Part shown: piece after piece, positions 20,301 through 29,891 of the stretch | Numbering within the stretch: the first letter of the stretch is position 1 | Layout of the letters: every line of letters begins with the position of its first letter | Assembly: GCA_945859605.1 (NCBI GenBank) | Contig: OX243811.1 | Coordinates: 56,400,069-56,464,068 of the forward strand | Length of the DNA: 64,000 bases | Direction of reading: 5' to 3' | DNA from: Lumbricus rubellus | Lineage: Eukaryota; Annelida; Clitellata; Crassiclitellata; Lumbricidae | Notes under the pieces: generated by a model | Seen by the model: the letters and a program-made list of their open reading frames with translations, nothing else | What the model was told of the DNA's origin: nothing | Database searches by the model: none | Made by a program: the position numbers and the translations under genes

Positions 20301-22291
20301 ACATAATATTATAGGCTAATTAAGAATTTTTACATAAATGCACGCGTGAATTTGTTTTTGTTTATAGCCATTAGCTTTCTTGAAAGTCACGCTATAGGCC
20401 TACAGCTACGCTACAGTGAAAGCTTTCCTTTTATGCTTTGCTTGTGCTTTCGTTAGGCTTTACCGAAAGTTCGACCAACACATTGAATTGCCACTTCGCT
20501 GCTACATTGCCGACACAATGTCACGAATCATGGGAAAGAAACCAAGAGCGACTAAAACGATGCAGTTTTACTCTAGACTGAGAGAGGTTCTCAGTCCCTT
20601 CATGAGCCTCGAATGGGATTGGAAGACAGACAATCTCGTGAAACTCGAGGAAAACCTCTCTGCTTACGACCGACAGGTATTTTAGACCTATTGACTTATT
20701 ATGAACTCCTACCAAAGCACAAGCGCAATCATCAGCATCACAATCGCCATTAAATTTTTACTGGTTTTAACAACTCAAATCTCAGTCACTGTAATGTTAA
20801 AGTGTGGACAGTAGGCTTTTAGCCTAGTTGAACTGATACGAAAGAAGGGTTCAGCAAACCCAAATTTTCAGTATATGCCTATCAGTATATCGTGCAATGA
20901 TATAAAAAGAAAACTTATGCACCATAATTATGCATAATTTCTCCGGTTAGTCTGCATCCCAAAGTTGTGCAATACCGGTAACGTGAAAGGCATTTCACTG
21001 TAGAGGTGATATTAGATCTACAAGGGGATATGAAATGAAGGCTCCGTCGATTTAGGCATTCGGTTTCTATATACTTGCAGCATTTATAATGTGTGGATTT
21101 ATTTAGTTATTCTATTCCACGTAAATAAATATTCATTTTTTGTATTCCCGGTCAAAGGAATTCAGTCTGAATCGGATGATTCCGTGGGACAAATACCTTC
21201 TCGTCTGCTGGTTAGGCATCAAGAAGTTCATCCACGGACAACCCACAGAGCAACTCACAGAGGAACTGACTCCAGCTGACGAAAATCGGTCAGTGCTCAG
21301 TGCAGCGTTGACTGTTTTAATGATCACATTATTTATAAATACTTGTGTAGGAATGAATTTAATGTTGGCTATGGCTGCATCTACATGTACGTCTCTCAGC
21401 GCCCTGTGTATTTTCACAGACAACAAATTGAAATTTCTGATTAAAAGGTTTTTAAGCCGTGGACGCAGAAACTGTGAGATTCCTGTATGCCACTATTGTT
21501 GTGGGACTCATGTGTGGCAGTTTTAGTCAAATTTCGCATTGGCACTTAGGCCTACGCCAGTTAGACTGTTAGACCTACCTTTACTACGCACCTTATGTTA
21601 AGCCTACTCAAGGCCATACGATCAGTCAGCTAGGCAGCCTATTTATCTAATCTTATTTTATCAACCTAAAAATGACAAATCCTTTACTCGTAAAGGTCAT
21701 TCAAGAAGCTTGATTACATCGTTCCCTTAAGTTGTATGCAAATTTGTTTACTTCATCTTTCAGTGATCAGAATCTGTTTTGTGTGTCTGCCCTGGTCATC
21801 ATCATTATCAGGCTGCTCCGGTATATAGGTCTCGAAATTATAAAAACGAATGAAAGACTTAGTGAAAAATTCCTCAGTTCACATAATTATTAAAAATGAA
21901 TGTTCTACATTCGGAGTCAAATTTTCACTGCTTATACTTTGTCACTTGAGGCTGAAATACCACAAACAAAAATCAATATTCTAAAGAACTTGGTTGTGAT
22001 GAACATGCGTAGGCATAAGTCTGTATTTGCAGGCCAAATTGCAGTGTCCGCCTCAATTGTCGTTGAAATCAAGAATAATAGACTATGCGCACTTATGACA
22101 CGGGTCCTATCTCAAGAAGAGTAGAACTAAGTCTGCGGGCAAGATCGACAGATTCAATGAAAAATGTCACAAATAAAGATAGTTCCTACGCTGAGTGGGG
22201 TCTTTTTTCATATTTGTATTTCTCACTAATTTTACTCTTTCACATTTTTAGATCTGTGGAAATTCAGTCCTCCGATAAACTGAAACAGTGA
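6141..22291 (+). CDS. fatty acyl-CoA reductase A (12 exons, complete)
   Basis: Exons: 6141-6338, 10194-10369, 12468-12540, 14886-14992, 15262-15439, 16491-16535, 16857-16981, 19382-19464, 20070-20163, 20457-20676, 21158-21288, 22252-22291. All boundaries are GT-AG and all phases join, giving 1,470 nt, 489 residues plus TGA. The Rossmann NAD(P)-binding loop TGGTGFVG is at residues 19-26. The catalytic Y-x3-K (YTYTK) is Y207/K211. The FAR C-terminal ('Sterile') domain covers about 361-470. Family role: NADPH-dependent reduction of fatty acyl-CoA to fatty alcohol for wax or ether lipids. No hydrophobic C-terminal anchor is evident, unlike vertebrate FAR1/2. The start was chosen because MSSPSAVAKFYAGR is shared by all paralogues and follows a conserved leader (TCTGAATTGGAGAAGTCGTC). 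Oddities: SNHNTY replaces the PFPNTY of the paralogues before the active site, and exon 11 has a 12-nt duplication (TEQL/TEEL). Confidence 0.92.
6907..7254. repeat. (ACAT)n microsatellite with duplicated flanks, FAR-A intron 1
   Basis: A pure ACAT tract of about 233 bp (6960-7192) is bracketed by two near-identical ~50-bp direct repeats that begin TATGATGATCGT and end GAGATCAGACAT (6907-6960 and 7202-7254). Open frames across it are repeat artefacts. Confidence 0.95.
7255..8037. other. FAR-A intron 1, middle part
   Basis: AT-rich intron DNA with many TAGGCCTA-type motifs. I see no gene or defined element here. Confidence 0.6.
8038..8394 (+). mobile_element. tRNA-type SINE, family A, with expanded (CAT)n tail
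   Basis: About 240 bp starting AGCTACACCGGTAAGCGAG, with a B-box-like GGTTCAAGCTTCGG about 50 bp in. A conserved body contains GACCTTGGGCAAGTTGCTTACC and GGGAAACCACCTCACTCATC, followed by a (CAT)n tail of about 115 bp. The same body occurs inverted at 59646-59909 with only a short ATC tail. The two copies define a family, and the microsatellite grew from the SINE tail. Confidence 0.75.
8395..9389. other. FAR-A intron 1, right part
   Basis: Intron sequence with no gene or repeat that I can define. Confidence 0.5.
9390..9551. mobile_element. 162-bp MITE with ~50-bp inverted arms, TA target site
   Basis: CACCGTGAGT at the left mirrors ACTCACGGTG at the right, and the arms continue through AGTAAGCCAAATTG and ATATATCTCTAATGC. 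TA dinucleotides flank both ends (9388-9389 and 9552-9553), as expected for a Tc1/mariner-type non-autonomous element. No coding capacity. Confidence 0.85.
11757..12321. repeat. AT/GT microsatellite and long (ACAT)n tract, FAR-A intron 2
   Basis: An (AT)n/(GT)n run is at about 11757-11797, and an almost pure ACAT tract of about 365 bp lies at 11957-12321. FAR-B and FAR-C carry ACAT tracts in the same intron, so the tract probably predates the gene duplications. No peptide should be inferred from its open frames. Confidence 0.95.
12850..14835 (-). mobile_element. degenerate RTE-like non-LTR retrotransposon fragment
   Basis: On the minus strand, residues encoded at 13918-13535 read EGFRLGRGTRDHNITNLRI, then FMCFVDFRKAFDS and LYAKQLAIKVRI. 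These are reverse-transcriptase fingers and palm, including the first catalytic Asp (F-V-D). Upstream (14230-14100) another frame gives NHKASGPDGVP, a typical RT block. Further upstream, at 14640-14530, a linker resembles FQPRFPCIKSAIVKDI. Downstream, at about 13080, the terminal motif WTDLTMTELL appears. Frames shift between blocks, so the copy is dead. It sits in FAR-A intron 3, antisense to the gene, and is itself interrupted by a hAT MITE. Confidence 0.8.
14240..14472. mobile_element. hAT-type MITE, 233 bp, with exact 8-bp target duplication
   Basis: The ends are CAGTGCCGTAGC and GCTACGCCTCTG, imperfect inverted repeats with the CAG/CTG termini of hAT elements. The flanks 14232-14239 and 14473-14480 are both GGTTCACT. 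It carries a GGGGCCCC-rich hairpin near its right end and no ORF. It is nested in the RTE-like LINE, so it is younger than that LINE. Confidence 0.9.
17163..17515. other. GC-rich block of unknown origin in FAR-A intron 7
   Basis: About 350 bp with clearly higher GC and CpG content than the surrounding intron. Two overlapping forward open frames exist, but their composition (Ser/Thr/Arg-rich, no pattern) does not look like protein. There is no counterpart in FAR-B or FAR-C intron 7. It may be a fragment of an unrecognised repeat or a gene piece. Confidence 0.4.
17517..18663. mobile_element. mariner-like TIR element with compound arms, copy 1
   Basis: Ends CAGGGTGGGCC / GGCCCACCCTG with TA on both sides. 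Each arm holds two tandem versions of a ~190-bp module (markers TAAGAATTT, TGATGGCCA, GTTTTTTGACGATTC). The arms are inverted around a ~250-bp centre that contains GGACCTCTGATTAATCTGAC. No transposase is encoded. Related copies are at 34685-35640 and, as a single arm, at 24447. Confidence 0.85.
18770..18842 (+). mobile_element. SINE family B, 3' fragment
   Basis: GCGCCTCTGAGTAG followed by CTTGAAGAGGCGCTATATAA and a GAAT tail matches the 3' half of the SINE at 22971 and the inverted fragment at 23500-23565. Confidence 0.6.
19167..19263. repeat. 14-bp minisatellite GTTTTGGCGCCGCC, 7 copies
   Basis: Six perfect copies and a near-complete seventh of the unit stand about 120 bp before FAR-A exon 8. 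The palindrome GGCGCC is in every unit. Absent from the same intron of FAR-B and FAR-C. Confidence 0.95.
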
Positions 22292-22970
22292 GACATCTTC
22301 CAAAGCAAGAGACGAAGTTCTGCTAATAACATTTATCCACCATCTTTGTTGCTATCGGATCTTTCTACGCATCGGCTTTAAATGATCGTTCGTTTATATC
22401 TAGAGGAGAATGTCCTAAATAATTGGGTAAATTGTTTACTATTTAAAGCATTCAATTTGTGTTAGTTGTAGGCCTAGTAGGCAGTACAGCTACATGTATT
22501 TTGTTGTTATTGACCAAAACGTTTCATGAACAGAAACATGATTAGATTGCAATATTATCACAGGAGTAAACAACACAAATTTTGAAATATCCTTAGTGGT
22601 TAAAAGTGTTCCGATGTATAGCCACAACGGCCTGCATTGGAACAATGCCTGTGGAGTATTGGGACAAACAACTGATAGTACTAATCATATCTAATAGTAT
22701 GTAAGCATAACTGTAGCAGATCATAATTCCAGTTGATAATATCTAAATGAGTAACCAGAGAAATTAAACAGTAATAAGCTTATTATCGAAAAGTTGCAAA
22801 CAAAATTTCATTGGCTTAGGCCCTAGGCTATGCAATTTTAATTTAAGAAATAGCATCACTGGTCAATTTCAAGTAGGCTAGTTGCAACGACGTAGCAACG
22901 GTAGCATATTATATCTACCCATCATGATTTCTAAATATCAGAACTTAAAACTATGTTTGTAAATTACTTG

Positions 22971-23175
22971 AGCCGCGGTGGTGTAGTGGGTATGTTTGTT
23001 GCCGTGCAGCCGAAGGTTGCAGGTTCGAATCCACATAAAGTCACTGCGTAGGGACCTTGGACAAGTCCTTCACTCGCAATTGCTCAGCGCTTTGGCGTGA
23101 AACTCCGATGCAGTGTCCGCGCTCTAGTCGGAAGCGCCTCTAAGCAGAGAGATTAAAGGGGCGCTATAACAAGTG
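22971..23175 (+). mobile_element. tRNA-derived SINE, family B
   Basis: A box TGGTGTAGTGGG and, 33 bp later, a perfect B box GGTTCGAATCC form an internal RNA polymerase III promoter. The flanks do not pair into a tRNA acceptor stem, so this is a SINE head and not a tRNA gene. The body ends with GCGCCTCTAAGCAGAG and GGGGCGCTATAA, the tail shared by the family. Confidence 0.8.
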
Positions 23176-23499
23176 CACAAACTGTACATACAAGCTTGTG
23201 TTCGAGAACTATTATTTGCATTTTCCTATTGCTTAATCTGAGTTGAAGCTGTAATTAATAGCCCTACTTAGTCTATAGCATTTTATACAGGTTCAATACG
23301 ACAGATCGGTCTATGTAGACTATATAAATTAACACTTTAGGCTACGTTAAAATAAATGATTTCAATTCTTTTTTATAGCTTACCTGATTTAACCTAATAT
23401 TATCAGATTTGTCTCCAACCCAACTTTTTATAACTTGGCTGCTCAGTCCCGTGCTTTGACTGAGAAAGCTTTACTGATACGATGCAATAGATATTCGCT

Positions 23500-23565
23500 A
23501 ATTCGGACATTTATATAGCGCTCCTTCAAGTAAAAAAACTACTCAGAGGCGCTCCCGAATCCAGC
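23500..23565 (-). mobile_element. SINE family B, inverted 3' fragment
   Basis: TTATATAGCGCTCCTTCAAG and CTACTCAGAGGCGCT are the reverse complement of the family B tail. Confidence 0.6.
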
Positions 23566-24446
23566 GTGCCCCAAAAGAACAGTTTTTAGTTTAGTAAGGA
23601 ACGATCCTGATAAGAGTCTCAGGGTGTAGATCTGATAAGAAAGATAAATATGATAAGCGTTGCCACTTCAAGACACTTTGAAAATACAAACAAATAGGCT
23701 TACACAAAATAAATGATTTCCTTTAAAATCACAGTGTCAAAATCATTGGCAAGCTTTTCTGTCTGCGTCACATCAACTGAATTATTCTGAATGAAATCAA
23801 TTGCGTTGTAATTACTCAGAGGACGAGGTTATACTCTGAGTTGCATAACTCAAACTGTCATGACATAAACTCAAAATTCTAACACCTCGATGAGATTCCT
23901 GTTTCTCGGATGCCTATAACTGCATGGTCATAGCGGGTTTCAGCTGGAGTTCTTCTGCTTGAAGGATCATCAACCGATCAAAATTACACGGATGTAATGA
24001 AGGCGAATAAGGAGAAGAAGGAACATTTTTAGCTAGAATGAGAAACCTTTCGAGAGTTCCTTCCAAATATCTGATAAGGCGCACCCTGTATTTTAGTATT
24101 GCAGTGCATGTGTTCTAAGTGATACCCCCAAGTAGCCTATTCTATTTGCTAAGATCTGTTAAGCCGGCTGCGTGTTTTTTGGACAGGAGTTATGCGACAG
24201 CACAAGCGCGAGTATTCTTATTTGCTTGGTGGAAGTTTATTTAGGAAGAGCCTATATTCAGGAGAGCAAGATTTTGAAGTGAGCGAGTTTGTCATGTAGG
24301 CCTATAATTGTGCTTGTAGTGACGCAGCTTTTAAGTCATGCATTGGACGTAGGCTATCTATGTAGTACGCTGAAGGACATGAAACACAAAAGGAAAAGAC
24401 AAACGATGTATTTGGAGAAGCTAAAGATTTTGCTCCTATTGGGTTA

Positions 24447-24725
24447 CAGGGTGGGAAAAAACTGACGAGCTAAGATTTTTGCAAATACCTTGGCCAGAGG
24501 TTAGACTTTTGAAATCAAATAAATCTCCGAGACGAAAGGCAATTCATCTATATACGTATAATAGCCATATATCACAAAAATGTTTCAAACAGAACAAATG
24601 TTATGTCAATGTTAGGCTATACGAATTTTAATGAGCCCTCCCACTGTTTTTTGACGATTCAAAAAACACACGCAACAGAGAGTAAAAAACCGATTTTACT
24701 AGGATCACATATTAAATAATTGTTT
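24447..24725. mobile_element. mariner-like TIR element, single-arm remnant
   Basis: Begins TA-CAGGGTGGGAAAA and follows the arm of the 17517 element through GTTTTTTGACGATTC, but no matching right arm was found downstream. It is a truncated copy. Confidence 0.6.
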
Positions 24726-26166
24726 AAAACTAATTACTAAATAATTATGTTGAGTTTTAAAACCACTGAACTCAGTTCTCTCAGTACAGAATGTTTCTGA
24801 ATATTTCACTCTAAAACTTCATCTCAGACTATTGCTCACAGTAGAGACCTGAAAGTACATTTCAATTTTTAGTGCTGCGAGTGTGTTTTCTAGCAACTAA
24901 AATCTCAGTTTCGTCAAATGTTATAAGGTCCATTTATTCGTAGGTCGAGATTAGGCCTACTTAGATTCTTTCACTTTTCAAACTACCGTTAAAAATCGTG
25001 AGGGAAACCAGAGCCAAACATGTACTCTCTGTTGGGCTTCAAACGCTCACTGCGTCGTCTGGCCAAAATTAATATTTGCTCAGCTTGAAAATATTGAAAG
25101 CGCAGACTAAGCTTAGCCTACTCCTCATAGTCTACAGACACAGGCGAAAGCCGATTAGGCCTGCGCAGACCAAGAGAAGGTCACAAAGTGCGAAATAGAC
25201 AGGGAAAAGGTAGGTCTAGACACCAGACGTTTCGTCAACTGATCCCTATATCACAAGCCTCCGATACGGACTGAAACTCTGCAGGACTGCGCTAGATTAT
25301 ACAATGAAGAGACAGCTCTGACCTTTTACTGATCGTGCGCATAGGACTAGGTTACTGCCACGTATGTAAAAAGTTATAGTGCAAAGGTTGACTCCGTTTA
25401 GCCCATAAAATGTATTGTCTGTAGTGTAGGCCATTACGCCAAAGTCATTGCTTTGGTTATGCTGTTAGGTGCCAGAAACGACAACCATACTAAGGAAGAT
25501 TGCACACCTCAGAATTCAATCCAAACTTACGTAAGGAAACCAAGCGAATTCATGTCTGTGACGGAGATAGGCTGTACACCAGAAACGAAGTCCTTAGCTT
25601 AGACTGTTAGACAAAGGTTATTCTTGCCAATAAACATGAGACGCAGTTGGTCAGAAGCAGGTGGAGTCTAATATAATGTAATGTGTGCCTCAGTAATGTT
25701 CATTCATTGTGGTTTATCGTGACTACTCTTTGGTGCAGAGATTGCGTGCGCTAGGTTTTCTACGCACGCTTTAGAACTGTGGAGTTAAAGACTAAGATGA
25801 GGTCAAGTGATTAGCTTAACTTCCATAAAGTAGGCAGTGTGTATAATAATTTCTAGTATTGGTCTTTACAAGATCTTACTGCGCGGGTGGCTTCGAATTC
25901 CTTGATAGGTTCTTTGTGTTGTTTGCGCATGCAAATTCATTTGACAGCCAATGATATTCGTCAATACGATTTACCTGGTATTTCCTCACAATAGACGCAA
26001 CGCTTAGACTATTCTGATCGTGATTCCTGGACTTGGTTTGTTTGTTGTCGTCGTCGGTCGTTAATCTCGAACACTTCTTGGATGAGCTGAGCAAATATAA
26101 ATGTCCTCGCTGCTTTTTTGTGGCTTCATCTGAATTATTGGAGAAGTCATCGTCATCTTGGTCGTC
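24726..26166. other. intergenic DNA upstream of FAR-B
   Basis: Mostly featureless. Around 25405-25505 (+), two frames together give a pattern resembling retroposon ORF1 zinc knuckles (CIVCSVGHYAK, then CFGYAVRC and NDNHTKEDC), separated by a frameshift. This suggests a decayed non-LTR element. The last ~120 bp hold the leader shared with FAR-A and FAR-C (TCTGAATTATTGGAGAAGTC), with a possible TATA (AAATATAAAT) at about 26094. Confidence 0.4.
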
Positions 26167-27206
26167 ATGTCTTCGTCGGCGGCTGTTGCCAAGTTCTACG
26201 CTGGACGAAGTGTCTTCTTAACGGGAGGAGCGGGTTTCGTTGGGAAGCAGACGGTGGAAAAGCTGATCAGATCCTGTCCAGCCATTGAACGAGTCTTCGT
26301 CCTCGTCAGACCAAAGAGAAACAAAACCGTTCAGCAGAGACTCGATGAAATCTCAAAGTTACCGGTTAGATTTCTAGTCAGTATAGGCCTATAAATTATA
26401 AACCTCTACTCAAGAAACTGCAACTGCATACAGTTGATGCCTTTTAATATAGGCCCTAATTACTGTGGAAATATCTTTAGACACAAACTGTATTTTGACC
26501 ACTATAACTTCAGTTGGTCTTTGCACGCAATAAAACACCGTCGTTAGAATATTCTTACACACAGTTACTGGCTTTAGCTTTGGACAAAAACATATAATTA
26601 TAATTATACTCATAATCATATGCATCTGCTAACTTTTACATTTGAAACTGTTCACAAGACTGAGCCGCGAGCAGCCGAACTTCATGCGGAAGATCGTCGG
26701 CGTTCCGGGTGACTTGTTGCATCCAGGACTTGGAATCAGTGATGCAGATCGCAACTTAGTGGAAGCCAACACCTCTGTTGTACTGCACATTGCGGCAACG
26801 GTCAACTTTCTCGAACCGATCAGGTAGAAATCGAATCGTTAACAAACTTAACACACTGATTGTGTCATTACAAGTTCAGTTTTGGGCTTATCTTTGGAAA
26901 GTTTTGGTTTATCAAATCTGAGATTTTCTAAAGTAGCCTATGAAAAATATCAAGAACATTCAAACGGAATGGACCAGCGAAATGAATGCTCAGGAGTAAT
27001 GAATAAGCTTACACTAAATAGTGATGCAACGAAAATAAATTTCCTAACACTGATCTGCAATAGATTGCCATGCTTAGCGCCTTTATGAGGTTCCTTCTTA
27101 AAGAGTTGCTTGCAGTCAGATGTACATACATGTACATACATGTAGGTTACATGCATCCCTCCCTCCCTCCATCTATTCATCCGTCCATCCATCCATCCAT
27201 TAATGC

Positions 27207-27237
<31 letters not shown>

Positions 27238-29860
27238 CATACATACATACATACATACATACATACATACATACATACATACATACATACATACATACAT
27301 ACATACATACATACATACATACATACATACATACATACATACATACATACATACATACATACATACATACATACATACATACATACATACATACATACAT
27401 ACATACATACATACATACATACATTAGGGTGGCAGCCAACATCAATGTAAGAAAAGAAATTCATCATTTCTGAAACGACACCCTCTCAAGTTGTTCTCCA
27501 TTGGGCCAAGAATTACAGGAACAAATTTGACTTCAATCTGAAGCTATTTAGAAGTTGCACCAGAATAATTCTTTTTTGCAGTATGCTGCTTTGCATAATA
27601 TGTGTGCTTTATGTGGTTGTTGTGTTGTGCACACTGCAGAGCTGAAGCAATATAAAAACGTTAAGTGAAAAGTAACGAATCATTCGTGAGCTATAGAAAT
27701 CCCAGAAGATAGGGAATTCCTAACTGCACAGAGAGAACCAGGACGGCGTGGAAGTAGGCTATGGGTCCAGTGGACACAAAACTAGCAAAGCTAGAAAAAC
27801 GACGGCATCAGAAGGAGTTGCGAAAAATCAATCTGGAAACATTGGAGGCTGATAGATTGATGACAGAGAACGCAACTGCCCAGCTCACGAGCAGTGAAGA
27901 AAGCAGTAGTGACGATGATGCTGATGATGCATGCCTGTTACTGGGCCTGTTAGCCAAGAAATCATGCCGTGGCAGACCCTCAAGCATGGTGACACCTGAT
28001 GTTGCAGCTGCACTAGACAGAACGAGGATAAGCAACAGAAACGCGACGTATATGTGTTGGCAGCTGCTGCTCAATCGTTGGGGCATAATCCAGCTGACAT
28101 GGCAATAAACCGAGAATCTATCAGACAGGCAGGCTCGACGACAAAATCGTGAGAAAATCGCACGAGAGATACAAGCATCTTTCTCACCAGATGTTCCACT
28201 GACAGTTCATTGGGACGGAAAGTTGCTGCCTACACTTACGTCAAAGGAGACAGTTGATCGATTAGCGATATTGGTGTCTGGCGAAGGTACCATGAAACTT
28301 CTTGGGGTACCAGCGATGCAGAATGGAACCGGGGAAGCACAGGCGGCAGCAGTATTCAAACTTGTTGAAGAATGGAACCTCACCAACCGTCTGCAATGTA
28401 TGTCATTTGATACCACGGCTAGCAACACCGGACTCGTCTCTGGTGCCTGTGTCTTGCTGGAAAATAAACTGAAGCGAAAGCTTCTCAGTTTAGCATGCCG
28501 GCACCACATACATGAGCTGATCGTTGGAAAGGTCTTCAGTGTATTAATGGAAACATCCAGTGGGCCAAACATTAAACTGTTTGAGCGATTTTCAAAAAGC
28601 TTGGAGCTCCATTGACAGAGAGAGTTCTGAGAGTGCGATGACGGATGTGTCAGTTGCTGGTTTGTTGGAACCATGGAGAGAGGATATGATTAGGTTCTGT
28701 CTTGATCAGCTGCTAGAAGTTCAGCCACGCGATGACTATAAGGAATTACTGCACCTAGCTCTTTTGTTCCTAGGTGCACCAGATGATCATCTACGAAACA
28801 TCCTAGCGCCATGGGCATTCCACAGAGCTAGGTGGATGGCGAAGTTAATTTACAGCCTGAAAATTTATCTTTTCCGCTCTCAGTTTCATCTAGCACCTCG
28901 CGAACTAGCGGGTCTTCGTGATTTTAACATTTTCGTTGTTCAGATCTACCTGAAGGCATGGTACCGCTGTCAGTGTCCTGTCTTGGCTCCATTGAATGAC
29001 CTAGAGTTGTTGAAGCAATTCGCAGCTTACGAGACTAATCAGAATGTGGCCAAGGCAGCGATGAAAAGTTTTACCAACCATCTGTGGTACTTGAGTGAAA
29101 CCTTGATAGGTTTTGCATTCTTTGATTCACGAGTGTCTGATGAAGTTAGAGTGACAATGGTGAAGGCCATGGACCGGACCAGTAGCGACGACCCTCAACG
29201 TCGAATCAAAATTGATGAAAAGCACATCTCAGGAATGCAGTTGTATGATTTTGTGACGCATAACACGAAGAAACTTTTCGAAGCTCTTCAAATCCCAATG
29301 GACTTCCTGCTGCTTCATCCAAGTACGTAGGAGGAAGATGAAGGATTCCTGGCTGGCAAACGTAAGTTACAACAGCTTAAAGTGGTCAACGACGCTGCCG
29401 AACGCGGCGTCGCGTTGATTCAATCGTTTAATGCTGTTCTTACGAACCAAGAGGATCAAAAACAATATCTTCTGCAATTGGTTGAGAAGCACCGAAAGGA
29501 TTATCCAGACAGCAACAAGGCAACGATTGTTCGAGGACAAGTCTAATGACTGTAAACTTGTAAAGTGTAAGTGTAAGACTAGTGTAAGGCTGTAAGCAGC
29601 ATAATTTCTTACATAAATAACACTATGCCAATTGCCCAATTGCCCATTGCCAATTTTCCCATTGCCTAATGCGGCGTAATGCCTATGCCTATAATTAAAA
29701 ACTTTGATCCTCTGGTGCAACCAGTAAATATTTAACAGCTGTGTTAAAACTTTTTCAGGTTCAGTTTTAGATGCCACAGAACAAATGGAGGGGGTGTCAC
29801 TTTTTGAAAAAAAGAAAAAAAATTTCACTGCCACCCTAACATACATACATACATACATAC

Positions 29861-29891
<31 letters not shown>

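Larger units (their letters stand above)
22292..24446. other. intergenic DNA between FAR-A and FAR-B, left part
   Basis: Starts with the 3' untranslated region of FAR-A (GAGACGAAGTTCTGCTAAT is shared with FAR-B). No AATAAA is seen near the stop. Apart from the SINE pieces listed separately, I find no gene. Confidence 0.6.

Noticed and set aside
22971..23045. A tRNA gene
   Set aside because: A and B boxes are present, but the acceptor and anticodon stems do not pair and the sequence continues into a SINE body and tail.
26033..26221. ORF overlapping the FAR-B start in another frame
   Set aside because: Shadow frame of the leader and exon 1; a similar frame over FAR-C is not conserved as protein.
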